In this document: piece after piece, positions 19,724 through 27,617 of the stretch
Layout of the letters: every line of letters begins with the position of its first letter
Numbering within the stretch: the first letter of the stretch is position 1
Origin: Segniliparus rugosus ATCC BAA-974
GTDB taxonomy: Bacteria > Actinomycetota > Actinomycetes > Mycobacteriales > Mycobacteriaceae
DNA length: 64,000 bases
NCBI RefSeq assembly: GCF_000185725.2
Contig: NZ_KI391953.1
Location: 984,750-1,048,749, forward strand
Direction: 5' to 3'
Notes under the pieces: model-generated
Database searches by the model: none
What the model saw: only the letters and a program-made list of their open reading frames with translations
What the model was told of the DNA's origin: nothing
Program-made: the position numbers and the translations under genes

Positions 19724-21473
19724 GGGTCTCCTCCGCGACCGCGCCCATGACGTGGCGGTAGTGCTCGGAGCTGGCGAGCAGGTCCTCGTGGGAGCCGACG
19801 GCTTCGATCCTGCCGTCCCAGACGAGCGCGACCCGGTCCGCGAGCGCGGCGGTGGACGGCCGGTGCGCGACGAGCAAAGTCGTCGTGCCGCTCAGGGCTT
19901 TCCGTAGTTTGGCCTGCACTTGAGCCTCGGTGTCCACGTCGAGCGCGGAGAGCGGGTCGTCGAGCACGAGTACCTTGGGCTGGCCGAGCACCGCGCGGGC
20001 CAGCGCGAGCCGTTGGCGCTGGCCGCCGGAGAGGCTCAGGCCCTGCTCGCCGACGCGGGTGCGGTCCCCCCAGGGCAGTTTGGCCACGAACTCCGTCGCG
20101 GCGGCCAGTTCGAGCGCGTCGGCGACTTCTTGGTCTGTGGCTTCCGGCTGGCCGAGCGCGACGTTCTCCCGGACGCTCGCGGAGAAAAGCACCGGCTCCT
20201 CGAAGGCGACGGCGATCTGGGCGCGCAGATCGCTCAGACGCAGCTCGCGGATATCGACGCCGTCCAGGGTGATGCGCCCGGACGTGGCGTCGAGCAGCCT
20301 GGGCACGAGGTTGGCGAGGGTGCTTTTCCCCGACCCGGTCGGCCCGACGAGCGCGAGGATCTCGCCGGGCTCGATCCGCAGCGACACGTCTGCGAGCACC
20401 GGGGCGGCGGAGTCCGGATAGCGGAAGCCGACGTTCTCGAAGACGAGTTCGCCCCGGACCGGCTCGGCCAGCTCGCGCGGGCTGGCCGGATCGGCGATGG
20501 TGATCGGCCGGTCCATAAGCTCCCAGTGACGGACGGCGGCGTTCGTCGTGTTGAACAGATCGCCCAGCAGCAACGAGATCGAAGTGAGCGGCCAGTTCAG
20601 GTACATGACCAGCGAGATGGCGGCGACGAGGGTGCCGAGCGTCCAATGCCCGTGCGGGACTCCCCAGCCGCTCACCAGCAGCATCGCGGTGACCGCCAGC
20701 ACGGGGGTGGCCCCGCTGACCATCCACAACGACGCTTGCAGCCTGTTCTCGCGCAGCTGCAGGGCGCGAAGCTCGTCTGCTTGCGCGTTGTACTGGGCGA
20801 TCGAGTCGGGGCCCGCGCCGAACGCTTTGAGCACCCGGATGCCGAGCACGGATTCCTCGACCGTTGTCGTGATGTCGCCGACGAGGTCTTGGACTTGACG
20901 CGAGACCTGGCTCCACGCTCGCTCCAGTTTGCTGGTGGTCACCAGCATCGGGATCTCGCACAGGACGAGGATGACGCCGAGCGGCCAGCACAGGACGAGC
21001 ATCGTGACGGTCACGGCAATGATCGCCACCGTGTTCACGATGAAGAACGGACCGAAGAACGCCACGAAACGACGCAGCTCGCGCAGGTCTTCCACGCCTC
21101 GCGAGAGCAACTGCCCCGAGTCCCAGACCGCGTGCTCGCCGATGGCGAGACGCTGCGCGTGCGAGAAGACTTTGGCCCGCATGCTGGTCTCCAGCTCCGC
21201 GGACGGACGCGCGCTCACGCGTCGCCTGCCCCAAATCGCCCCGGAGTCCACGAGGCCAAGCAGCGAGACGATCACGACCGGCCAGAGCAGCCCCCGAGCG
21301 TCGGCGCGGGAGATCGGCCCGTCCACCACGTGTTTGACGATCAGCGGGATGGCGATGCTAGTGACCACGGAGAGGAGGATCAGCCCAAGAGCCAGGCCGA
21401 TGCGGCCCGCATAGGGGCGAACATCCGGCCAGAGGCGCCGTAGCGCCGCGCTGCCCGAGGGAGGTTCCGTCAT
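19716..21473 (-). CDS. ABC exporter half-transporter, degenerate Walker B subunit
   Basis: A 585-residue exporter half using ATG 21473 (MTEPPSGSAALRRLW). The upstream frame to 21503 adds ten unlikely residues. TMD about 25-310; NBD with Walker A GPTGSGKSTL, signature LSGGQRQRLALARAVL, and Walker B VLVLDDPLSALD, where Asp replaces the usual catalytic Glu; switch His in LLVAHRPSTA. Its own Walker A/B pairs with the partner's altered signature (LSSGE), giving the non-hydrolytic site. It is the first gene of a two-gene operon. Confidence 0.9.
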   Translation of the reverse strand: MTEPPSGSAALRRLWPDVRPYAGRIGLALGLILLSVVTSIAIPLIVKHVVDGPISRADARGLLWPVVIVSLLGLVDSGAIWGRRRVSARPSAELETSMRAKVFSHAQRLAIGEHAVWDSGQLLSRGVEDLRELRRFVAFFGPFFIVNTVAIIAVTVTMLVLCWPLGVILVLCEIPMLVTTSKLERAWSQVSRQVQDLVGDITTTVEESVLGIRVLKAFGAGPDSIAQYNAQADELRALQLRENRLQASLWMVSGATPVLAVTAMLLVSGWGVPHGHWTLGTLVAAISLVMYLNWPLTSISLLLGDLFNTTNAAVRHWELMDRPITIADPASPRELAEPVRGELVFENVGFRYPDSAAPVLADVSLRIEPGEILALVGPTGSGKSTLANLVPRLLDATSGRITLDGVDIRELRLSDLRAQIAVAFEEPVLFSASVRENVALGQPEATDQEVADALELAAATEFVAKLPWGDRTRVGEQGLSLSGGQRQRLALARAVLGQPKVLVLDDPLSALDVDTEAQVQAKLRKALSGTTTLLVAHRPSTAALADRVALVWDGRIEAVGSHEDLLASSEHYRHVMGAVAEETHV

Positions 21474-21530
21474 GCCCTTATTCTTAGCGCACAGGACTGA
21501 CATTCTCGACCCGATTTTCTGCCAGAGCGG

Positions 21531-21842
21531 CTAGCCGCTCTGCTGTTTCTGCAGCGCAGCCTGGTCTTCTTGCAGTTCCCGGTACGCGAGCCTGCCGATC
21601 AAGTGCGCGAGCACCGGCGAGGTGAGCAGCGCGAAGAGCGCGATGAGCACGAGCATGCCGAGGTCCGCGTTGTGGCGCAGCCGGATCGCGGCCCCGACGC
21701 AGGTCAGCACGAGCCCCAGGGCCTGCGGCTTGGCCGCTGCGTGCATCCGGGTCAACGTGTCAGGGAATCTCACGATCCCGAGCGCGGAGGTGAACGCGAG
21801 GACGGAGCCCGCGAGGATGAGCAGGGCGGCGGCGATGTCCAT
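21531..21842 (-). CDS. mrpG: Na+/H+ antiporter subunit MrpG
   Basis: A 103-residue MnhG/PhaG protein with three membrane helices. It shows the family stretch LGIVRFPDTLTRMHAAAKPQ, followed by LGLVLTCVGAAI and ALLTSPVLAHLIGRLAY. Last gene of the Mrp operon, 3 bp after mrpF. Confidence 0.93.
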   Translation of the reverse strand: MDIAAALLILAGSVLAFTSALGIVRFPDTLTRMHAAAKPQALGLVLTCVGAAIRLRHNADLGMLVLIALFALLTSPVLAHLIGRLAYRELQEDQAALQKQQSG

Positions 21843-21845
21843 GGG

Positions 21846-22115
21846 TTACGGCCTCCTCCGTTTGTCTTTCACCCGGAACCGGACGACGCTGAGCGAACCG
21901 ATGAATCCCAACAAGGAGAGCGCGGTCGCCCCGTAGACCACGGTCGAGTCAAGGCTAAAGGCCGCCCAGGCGTTCAGCGAGCACATGATGACCGCGACGA
22001 GGGTGTCCACGGAGACGAGCCGGTCGAGCGTCCGGGGGCCGACCGCGGTCTTCCACGTGGTGAGCAGCGCGGCGGCGCAGAGCAAGACCGCCGAGGAGAG
22101 CCAGAGCCATGCCAT
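21846..22115 (-). CDS. mrpF: Na+/H+ antiporter subunit MrpF
   Basis: An 89-residue MnhF protein with three membrane helices. Family features are GPRTLDRLVSVDTLV near residue 26 and VVYGATALSLLGFIGSLSVV. The ATG at 22115 shares its A with the mrpE stop (TGATG). The longer open frame upstream overlaps mrpE and is spurious. Confidence 0.92.
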   Translation of the reverse strand: MAWLWLSSAVLLCAAALLTTWKTAVGPRTLDRLVSVDTLVAVIMCSLNAWAAFSLDSTVVYGATALSLLGFIGSLSVVRFRVKDKRRRP

Positions 22116-22684
22116 CAGGTCGCCTCCTTCTTGCGGGGAGAGGCAGGCGAATTCTGTTTCTTGCCTTGCTCGAATGCGCGGCTGAACCATCGTTCCAGCC
22201 GCGCGGTCTGCTCCTCGAACTTCTTCACGTCGGCCTCGTTCCGGGACGGGAGGAGGTGGACTTGGATTCTGCGGTGCACCCGGTCGATGGACAGCACCAC
22301 GGTGCCGGGGATGAGGTTGATGGACAAAATCGCGAGCGTCAGCACCAGGTCGGAGTTCAAACGCAGCTTCACCCAATGGATGCCGCTCTCGGGGATGGAG
22401 GCGGGCCGCACGGCGTACCACGCCACTTGCGCGCTGGAGATCAGCAGGTCTCGGGCGATGAGCAGGCACAGGACGATCACCGGGCCGATCCGGATTCCGG
22501 CTCCGACCGGCACGCGGGGCAGCGGCAAACAGACGATCACCGCCACGCCGACGAGCAGTCCGGAGCCGATGATGAGCGGCGAGGCCTCTCCCCACAGCAG
22601 AGTCCACACCGCGGCGAGCCAGATGACCGCCCAGCTTCGAACGAGCAGTTCGCGTGCCTGTTCGGCGCTTGTGCCCCTGCTCAT
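22115..22684 (-). CDS. mrpE: Na+/H+ antiporter subunit MrpE
   Basis: A 189-residue MnhE protein. The N-terminal membrane helices (AVIWLAAVWTLLWGEASPL) are followed by the conserved cytoplasmic part SINLIPGTVVLSIDRVHRRI. It has a charged C-terminal tail rich in Lys/Glu. It is coupled to mrpD by a 4-bp overlap. Confidence 0.92.
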   Translation of the reverse strand: MSRGTSAEQARELLVRSWAVIWLAAVWTLLWGEASPLIIGSGLLVGVAVIVCLPLPRVPVGAGIRIGPVIVLCLLIARDLLISSAQVAWYAVRPASIPESGIHWVKLRLNSDLVLTLAILSINLIPGTVVLSIDRVHRRIQVHLLPSRNEADVKKFEEQTARLERWFSRAFEQGKKQNSPASPRKKEAT

Positions 22685-24252
22685 GGCGCGGCTCCCGTCT
22701 CCTCGGCGGCGCGCTCGGCGACGCCGAGGATCGGGCCGGCGGCGAACGCGAGGCCAAGCCCGAGCGCCACCAGCGCGATGGTCGAGCCGACCATGCCGTA
22801 GGGCATCCGCCCGACGTCCATGCGGTCCGCGTACGCGATGTCCACCATTTCGCTGGTCATGGTGGGCGGGGCGGCGGTGGCGAGTTCGCCCTCAGGGGCG
22901 TCCTCGCGCGGGCGCCAGAACGCGAGGTTCCACACCCGCATGATCGCGTACAGCGTCAGCAGGCTCGTGACCATGCCGCCGGCGACGAGGAGCCAGGAGA
23001 GGAACCCGCCATGGGCTATCGCGGCTTGGGTCAGGACGACTTTCCCGATGAATCCGGAGAAGGGCGGGATACCGGCGAGGTTGAGCGCGGGGATGAGGAA
23101 GAGCGCGGCGAGCATGGGGCTCGCGGCGGCGAGCCCGCCGAGGCGGCGCAGCGAGGAGGCCCCCGCTTGGCGCTCGATGAGACCGACGACGAGGAAGAGC
23201 GTGGTCTGCACCAAGATGTGGTGCGCGACGTAGTACACCGTCCCGGCGAGCCCTTCTGGAGTGGCGAGCGCGATCCCGAAGACGAGGTATCCGATGTGGC
23301 TCACCAGTGTGAACGAAAGGAGCCGCTTGATGTCGGACTGGGCGAGCGCGCCGAGGATGCCGATGATCATGGTGCCGAGCGCCGCGATGAACAACGCCGT
23401 GTCCAGCCCCGATCCGGAGAAGAGCAGCGTGTGCGCCCGGATGATGGCGTAGACGCCGACTTTGGTCAGCAGGCCGGCGAAGACGGCGGTCACCGGCGCG
23501 GGCGCGGTGGGGTAGGAGTCGGGCAGCCAGCCCGAGAGCGGGAAGATTGCGGACTTGACCCCGAAGGCGACCAGCAGCACGACGAAGGCCGCCGAGCGAA
23601 CTCCGCCGGGGACGTGGGCCATCGAGGCCGAGATCTGGTCGAAGTTGAGCGATCCGGTGGTGGCGTAGACCAGCGCGATGCCGATGAGGAAGACCGTTGA
23701 GGAGAGGATCGAGACCATGACGTAGGAGATCCCTGCTCGGATCCGGGCCCCGCCGCCGCCGATGGTCATGAGCACGTAGCTGGAGATGAGGAGGATCTCG
23801 AAGCCAACGTAGAGATTGAAGAGGTCGTAGGCGAGGAACGCGTCGCAGACCCCTGCCGTCAGCGCCAGGTACGTCGGCAGGAAGATCGAAACGGGCTCGT
23901 TCCCGTCCCCGTCCCGGATGCCCTGGCTCACCGCGTACACCAACACCGCGAGCAGGACGCTTGCCGAGACGACGAGCATCAGCGCGGAGAGCCGGTCGAC
24001 GCACAGCTCCACGCCGAGCGGGCCGGGGGAGCCGGAGGAGGCCCCCCACCCGCCCATGAAGAGGCGTTGGGCTCCTCCCCTATCCACGAGGACGAGCAGC
24101 CAGACGCTGACGGCGAGGGTCGCGGTGAGCGCGCCGAATGACGTCAAGAGCGCGAGCCGGGGCCGTCTGCCGAGGATGAGCGTCCCCGCCGCGCCCGCCA
24201 TCGGGATGACGGCGGGCGCGGGGACGAGCGCTTGGGCGAGGAGGTTCGTCAT
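22681..24252 (-). CDS. mrpD: Na+/H+ antiporter subunit MrpD (NuoN/NuoM-like)
   Basis: A 523-residue polytopic protein of the proton-conducting antiporter family. It has DAFLAYDLFNLYVGFEILLI (conserved Glu in TM5), FGVKSAIFPLSGWLPDSYPT (conserved Lys) and LLTKVGVYAIIRAHTLLF, followed by SDIKRLLSFTLVSHIGYLVF. About 14 helices are expected. It is coupled to mrpC and mrpE. Together with MrpA it forms the ion-translocating core. Confidence 0.94.
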   Translation of the reverse strand: MTNLLAQALVPAPAVIPMAGAAGTLILGRRPRLALLTSFGALTATLAVSVWLLVLVDRGGAQRLFMGGWGASSGSPGPLGVELCVDRLSALMLVVSASVLLAVLVYAVSQGIRDGDGNEPVSIFLPTYLALTAGVCDAFLAYDLFNLYVGFEILLISSYVLMTIGGGGARIRAGISYVMVSILSSTVFLIGIALVYATTGSLNFDQISASMAHVPGGVRSAAFVVLLVAFGVKSAIFPLSGWLPDSYPTAPAPVTAVFAGLLTKVGVYAIIRAHTLLFSGSGLDTALFIAALGTMIIGILGALAQSDIKRLLSFTLVSHIGYLVFGIALATPEGLAGTVYYVAHHILVQTTLFLVVGLIERQAGASSLRRLGGLAAASPMLAALFLIPALNLAGIPPFSGFIGKVVLTQAAIAHGGFLSWLLVAGGMVTSLLTLYAIMRVWNLAFWRPREDAPEGELATAAPPTMTSEMVDIAYADRMDVGRMPYGMVGSTIALVALGLGLAFAAGPILGVAERAAEETGAAP

Positions 24253-24686
24253 GTGCGCAGCTGCCCCTCTGTATCGCCGACGTCCACCTTGGCCGGCTCG
24301 TCGTCGGGCTCTGAGTCCTCGGTCTCCGCGCGCTGGGCGACGATCTCGTCTTCGGCGTCGTCGTCCACGTCCTCGTCGGTCTGCAAGCGGTAGGAGCGGT
24401 AGGCGAGGGCGAGGACGAACGCGGCCACGCCGAGGGAGATGACGATGGCGGTCAGGATCATCGCCTGCGCCAGCGGGTCCGCGTCCTGCGCTTTGCCCTC
24501 GGATGAGTCTCCCACGATGGGGGGCGAGCCGGAAGGCCCGCCCGAGGCGAGGATGAGCAGGTTGACCGCATTGCCGAGCAGAATCGTGCCGATCAGCATC
24601 TTGGTGAGGGTGCGGCGCAGGAGCAGGTTGACTCCGGTCGCGCCGAGCAGCCCGATCAGGACGACGAGCGTCAGGTTCGCGCTCAT
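24249..24686 (-). CDS. mrpC: Na+/H+ antiporter subunit MrpC (NuoK-like)
   Basis: A 145-residue protein with three membrane helices homologous to NuoK. Motifs are GVNLLLRRTLTKMLIGTILL, GNAVNLLILASGG and DPLAQAMILTAIVISLGVAA. It carries an acidic C-terminal extension (DEDVDDDAEDEIV), which is longer than the usual MrpC. Coupled on both sides by 4-bp overlaps. Confidence 0.93.
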   Translation of the reverse strand: MSANLTLVVLIGLLGATGVNLLLRRTLTKMLIGTILLGNAVNLLILASGGPSGSPPIVGDSSEGKAQDADPLAQAMILTAIVISLGVAAFVLALAYRSYRLQTDEDVDDDAEDEIVAQRAETEDSEPDDEPAKVDVGDTEGQLRT

Positions 24687-27547
24687 GCGGGCGTCCTCTC
24701 CGGAAGGGCTTCGGCCCCGGCTTTGGTCGGCCCGTCGACGGGGTCGCCCTCGTCCAGCCTGGCTCCGAGGCTGCGCAGGATGTCCAGGACCATGCCGACG
24801 ACGATCAGGTACACGCCGAGGTCGAAAAGGCTCGACGTGTTCAAGCGCAGCGCACCGAGGACGGGGAGGTCGAGGGCGACGCTGGCGCTGGAGAGCGCGG
24901 GCAGGCCGACCAAGACCGACCCCGTCGCAGTCGCGGCGGTGAGCACCAGGCCCGCGCCGAGGATCTTCCCCGCTTCGACCGGCAGCGTCTCGCCGAGCTC
25001 GTAGCGCCCGCCGGCGAGGTATCGAAGGACGAGGGCGAGGCTCGCGACCAGACCCCCGGCGAAGCCGCCGCCCGGGGCGTTGTGCCCGCTGAAGAAGAAG
25101 TACACCGAGAGGACCATGATGGTCGGGAAGACCATCCGCGTCGCGATTTCCAGGATCATCGAGCGCTGCCTCGGGTCGGTGAACTCGCTCGAACGCAGCC
25201 AGCTGACGTTGTTGCTGCCCAGCGTCGCGTCCTGCGAGAGGCGGGGGACCGAGCCGTAGCGGCGGTTCACGAACACCAGGGAGGCGACTCCGGTCGCGGC
25301 CACCAGCAGCACAGAGCTTTCGCCGAAGGTGTCCCAGGCCCGGATGTCCACGATGATCACGTTCACTGTGTTCCTGCCGTGGGCGCGGTCAAGGCCCGCC
25401 TTCGCGAGCCAGTCCGCGAGAATGGGGGCTCCCGTCGGGCGCGCGCTGATGGCGTACAGGGCGAGCACGGACAACCCGGCTCCGACCCCGAGGGAGAAGA
25501 CCGTGCGCACGAAGTGCGAGAGGGCGGGAATCGGCTCGTTGGTGTGGGCGTCGAACTTGCGCAGCACGAGGGTGAACACGACGAGGGTGAGCGTTTCGAC
25601 GAGGAATTGGGTGAGCGCCAGATCGGGGGCTCCGTGCATGGCGTAGAGCATGCCGCAGCCGTAGCCGGTGACCCCGGAGGCGAGCACCGCCCCCATCCTG
25701 TGCGTGAGGACCACGGCGGCGACCGCGCCGATGATGATGACGACCGCGACGACGGGCTGGAAGGGCGAGTCGTACGCGTACCACTTGATCGGGGTCCGGG
25801 GCCCGAGGAAGAGCACCGCGAGCGGGAGGACGGTGAGCACGGTGAGCGTCGTGGCCTGGGCGATGGGGAGCGAGCCGCGCTGGACGAACGCGGTGACCCG
25901 CAGCGCGAGCGCGGAGAGCAGCCGCATGATCTCGTCGTAGACCTCGTCCGCGTTGCCGAGCCTGCGCCGGGATTTCGGCAGGATCGGATTGGCGGCGAAC
26001 AGCGCGCCGCCGATGGCGACCGCGACGGCGACGAGGGCCGCGCCCACGCCGAGATGGGTGAACGAGGCGACCCGGTCCGGGTCGATGGCCCGCTCCATGG
26101 CCGGGGCGGTCTCGGAGGAGCGGGGGAGGCTGGCCGCGTCGATGATCCAGGACCACGCGGGCATCGTGAACGTGGCGGCGAAGCCCAGCAGGCTCAACAA
26201 GAGCGGCGGGGCCCAGAGCGAGACGGCGGGCCGCAGCGCGGGCTCCGCGCCCTTGCGATGGGCGTAGAGCCCCCAGCTGAGCCGCAGGCTGTACCCGGTG
26301 GTGAGCGCCGCCGCGCCGACTTCGAGCAAGACGAGCGCGCCCAGTTGCAGCAGGGAGGCGGGCTCGGCGAGGAGGGAGTCGAACGCCGCGCGTTTGCCGA
26401 CGAAGCCCAGGAACGGGGGGAGCGCGGCCATGGAGGCTCCCGCGAGCGCCCCCGCAAGGGTGAGCGGGATCGCCCGCCGCCCCATGCGGGAGAGCTTGGG
26501 CAGATGGCGGCTGCCTGCGGTGCGGTCGACTCCGCCGACGGTCATGAACAGGGCCGCCTTGAAGAGCGAATGAGCGAGCAGCATGACCAGACCCGCCGCG
26601 CGAGAAGCCTCGCTGTCGCCTCCGACGAGCATGGTCATCAGCCCGAGCTGGCTGATCGTGGAGAACGCGAGCACGAGTTTCGCGTCGTACGCGCGCAGCG
26701 CCCGCCATCCGCCGAGGAGGGCGGTGGCGAGCCCGAACGGGAGGACCATCCAATGCCACACAGGCATGTGCGCGTAGCCGGGAGCCATCCGGCACACCAG
26801 GTAGATCCCCGCTTTGACCATTGCCGCGGCGTGCAAGTACGCGCTCACCGGGGTCGGGGCGGCCATCGCCCCCGGCAGCCACAGGTGCCAGGGGAGCAGA
26901 GCGGACTTCGTGAAGGCTCCGGTGAGGACGAGCGCGATGGCGATCTGGCCGAGCGCGCCGCCGACCGGATGGCGGACGACGTCGGACAAGAGGTAGCTGT
27001 GCGCTTGCTCGCCGAGGATGATGACCCCGACGAGCATGGCGAGGCCGCCGAGGGTGGTGATGTTGAGCGCGCGCAGCGCGGCGCGGCGGGCGACGAGCTT
27101 GTGGCCCTGGTGGCCGACGAGCAGATAGGAGAGGACGCTGGTGATCTCCCAGAACATGAAGAGCAGCAGCATGTTGTCGCTGACGATGAGGCCGAACATG
27201 ACTCCGGCGAACGCGGTGAGCTGGCCTGCGAGCGCGCCGAGCTTGGGCTCGTCAGGGGCGAAATAGCGCGAGCAGTAGACCAGGATGACCGCGCCGACCC
27301 CGAGCACCGGCAAGCACATGAGCACCCCGAGCGGGTCGAGCAGCAAGTCCATGTCCATGGAAGCCTGCGGAATCCAGGCGCAGTGCTCGCGCAGCTCCGT
27401 CCGTCCGCCGTCGGTCGCGGCGAGCACCCAGGCCAGGCTCAGGCCTGGGACCAACGCGAGCGCGAGGAAAACCTGCCTGCCCCAGCGCGCGATGAGCACG
27501 GGAGCGAAGAGCGCAGCGGTTGCGTGCGCCAACAGGACACCGAACAC
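24683..27547 (-). CDS. mrpA: Fused Na+/H+ antiporter subunit MrpAB
   Basis: A 954-residue protein. Residues 1-500 are the NuoL-like MrpA core (LLLFMFWEITSVLSYLLVGH, KSALLPWHLWLPGAMAAPTP, YLHAAAMVKAGIYLV). Then comes the C-terminal MrpA extension (GAPDLALTQFLVETLTLVVF), and last an MrpB domain with FFFSGHNAPGGGFAGGLVAS. Fusion of A and B is common in actinobacterial Mrp systems. The start is GTG 27547, 7 nt after a perfect -10 box, so translation probably begins at or next to the transcript 5' end. The operon order is AB-C-D-E-F-G. It exports Na+ in exchange for protons, for pH and salt homeostasis. Confidence 0.93.
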   Translation of the reverse strand: MFGVLLAHATAALFAPVLIARWGRQVFLALALVPGLSLAWVLAATDGGRTELREHCAWIPQASMDMDLLLDPLGVLMCLPVLGVGAVILVYCSRYFAPDEPKLGALAGQLTAFAGVMFGLIVSDNMLLLFMFWEITSVLSYLLVGHQGHKLVARRAALRALNITTLGGLAMLVGVIILGEQAHSYLLSDVVRHPVGGALGQIAIALVLTGAFTKSALLPWHLWLPGAMAAPTPVSAYLHAAAMVKAGIYLVCRMAPGYAHMPVWHWMVLPFGLATALLGGWRALRAYDAKLVLAFSTISQLGLMTMLVGGDSEASRAAGLVMLLAHSLFKAALFMTVGGVDRTAGSRHLPKLSRMGRRAIPLTLAGALAGASMAALPPFLGFVGKRAAFDSLLAEPASLLQLGALVLLEVGAAALTTGYSLRLSWGLYAHRKGAEPALRPAVSLWAPPLLLSLLGFAATFTMPAWSWIIDAASLPRSSETAPAMERAIDPDRVASFTHLGVGAALVAVAVAIGGALFAANPILPKSRRRLGNADEVYDEIMRLLSALALRVTAFVQRGSLPIAQATTLTVLTVLPLAVLFLGPRTPIKWYAYDSPFQPVVAVVIIIGAVAAVVLTHRMGAVLASGVTGYGCGMLYAMHGAPDLALTQFLVETLTLVVFTLVLRKFDAHTNEPIPALSHFVRTVFSLGVGAGLSVLALYAISARPTGAPILADWLAKAGLDRAHGRNTVNVIIVDIRAWDTFGESSVLLVAATGVASLVFVNRRYGSVPRLSQDATLGSNNVSWLRSSEFTDPRQRSMILEIATRMVFPTIMVLSVYFFFSGHNAPGGGFAGGLVASLALVLRYLAGGRYELGETLPVEAGKILGAGLVLTAATATGSVLVGLPALSSASVALDLPVLGALRLNTSSLFDLGVYLIVVGMVLDILRSLGARLDEGDPVDGPTKAGAEALPERTPA

Positions 27548-27554
27548 CCATTCG

Positions 27555-27583
27555 ACTATACACGATAATCGCTAATTCTGCAA
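27555..27583 (-). promoter_or_regulatory. Promoter of the mrp operon
   Basis: On the minus strand, -35 TTGCAG (27578-27583), a 17-bp spacer and -10 TATAGT (27555-27560), followed by only 7 nt to the GTG start of mrpAB. This is a textbook housekeeping-type promoter giving a leaderless transcript. Confidence 0.8.
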
Positions 27584-27617
27584 CCCGAAATGGCTGAATT
27601 CAAGGCGTGGGGAGGGG

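Noticed and set aside
25082-27568. An 828-residue open frame antisense to mrpAB
   Set aside because: The mrpAB frame has clear antiporter motifs throughout; the antisense frame has none.
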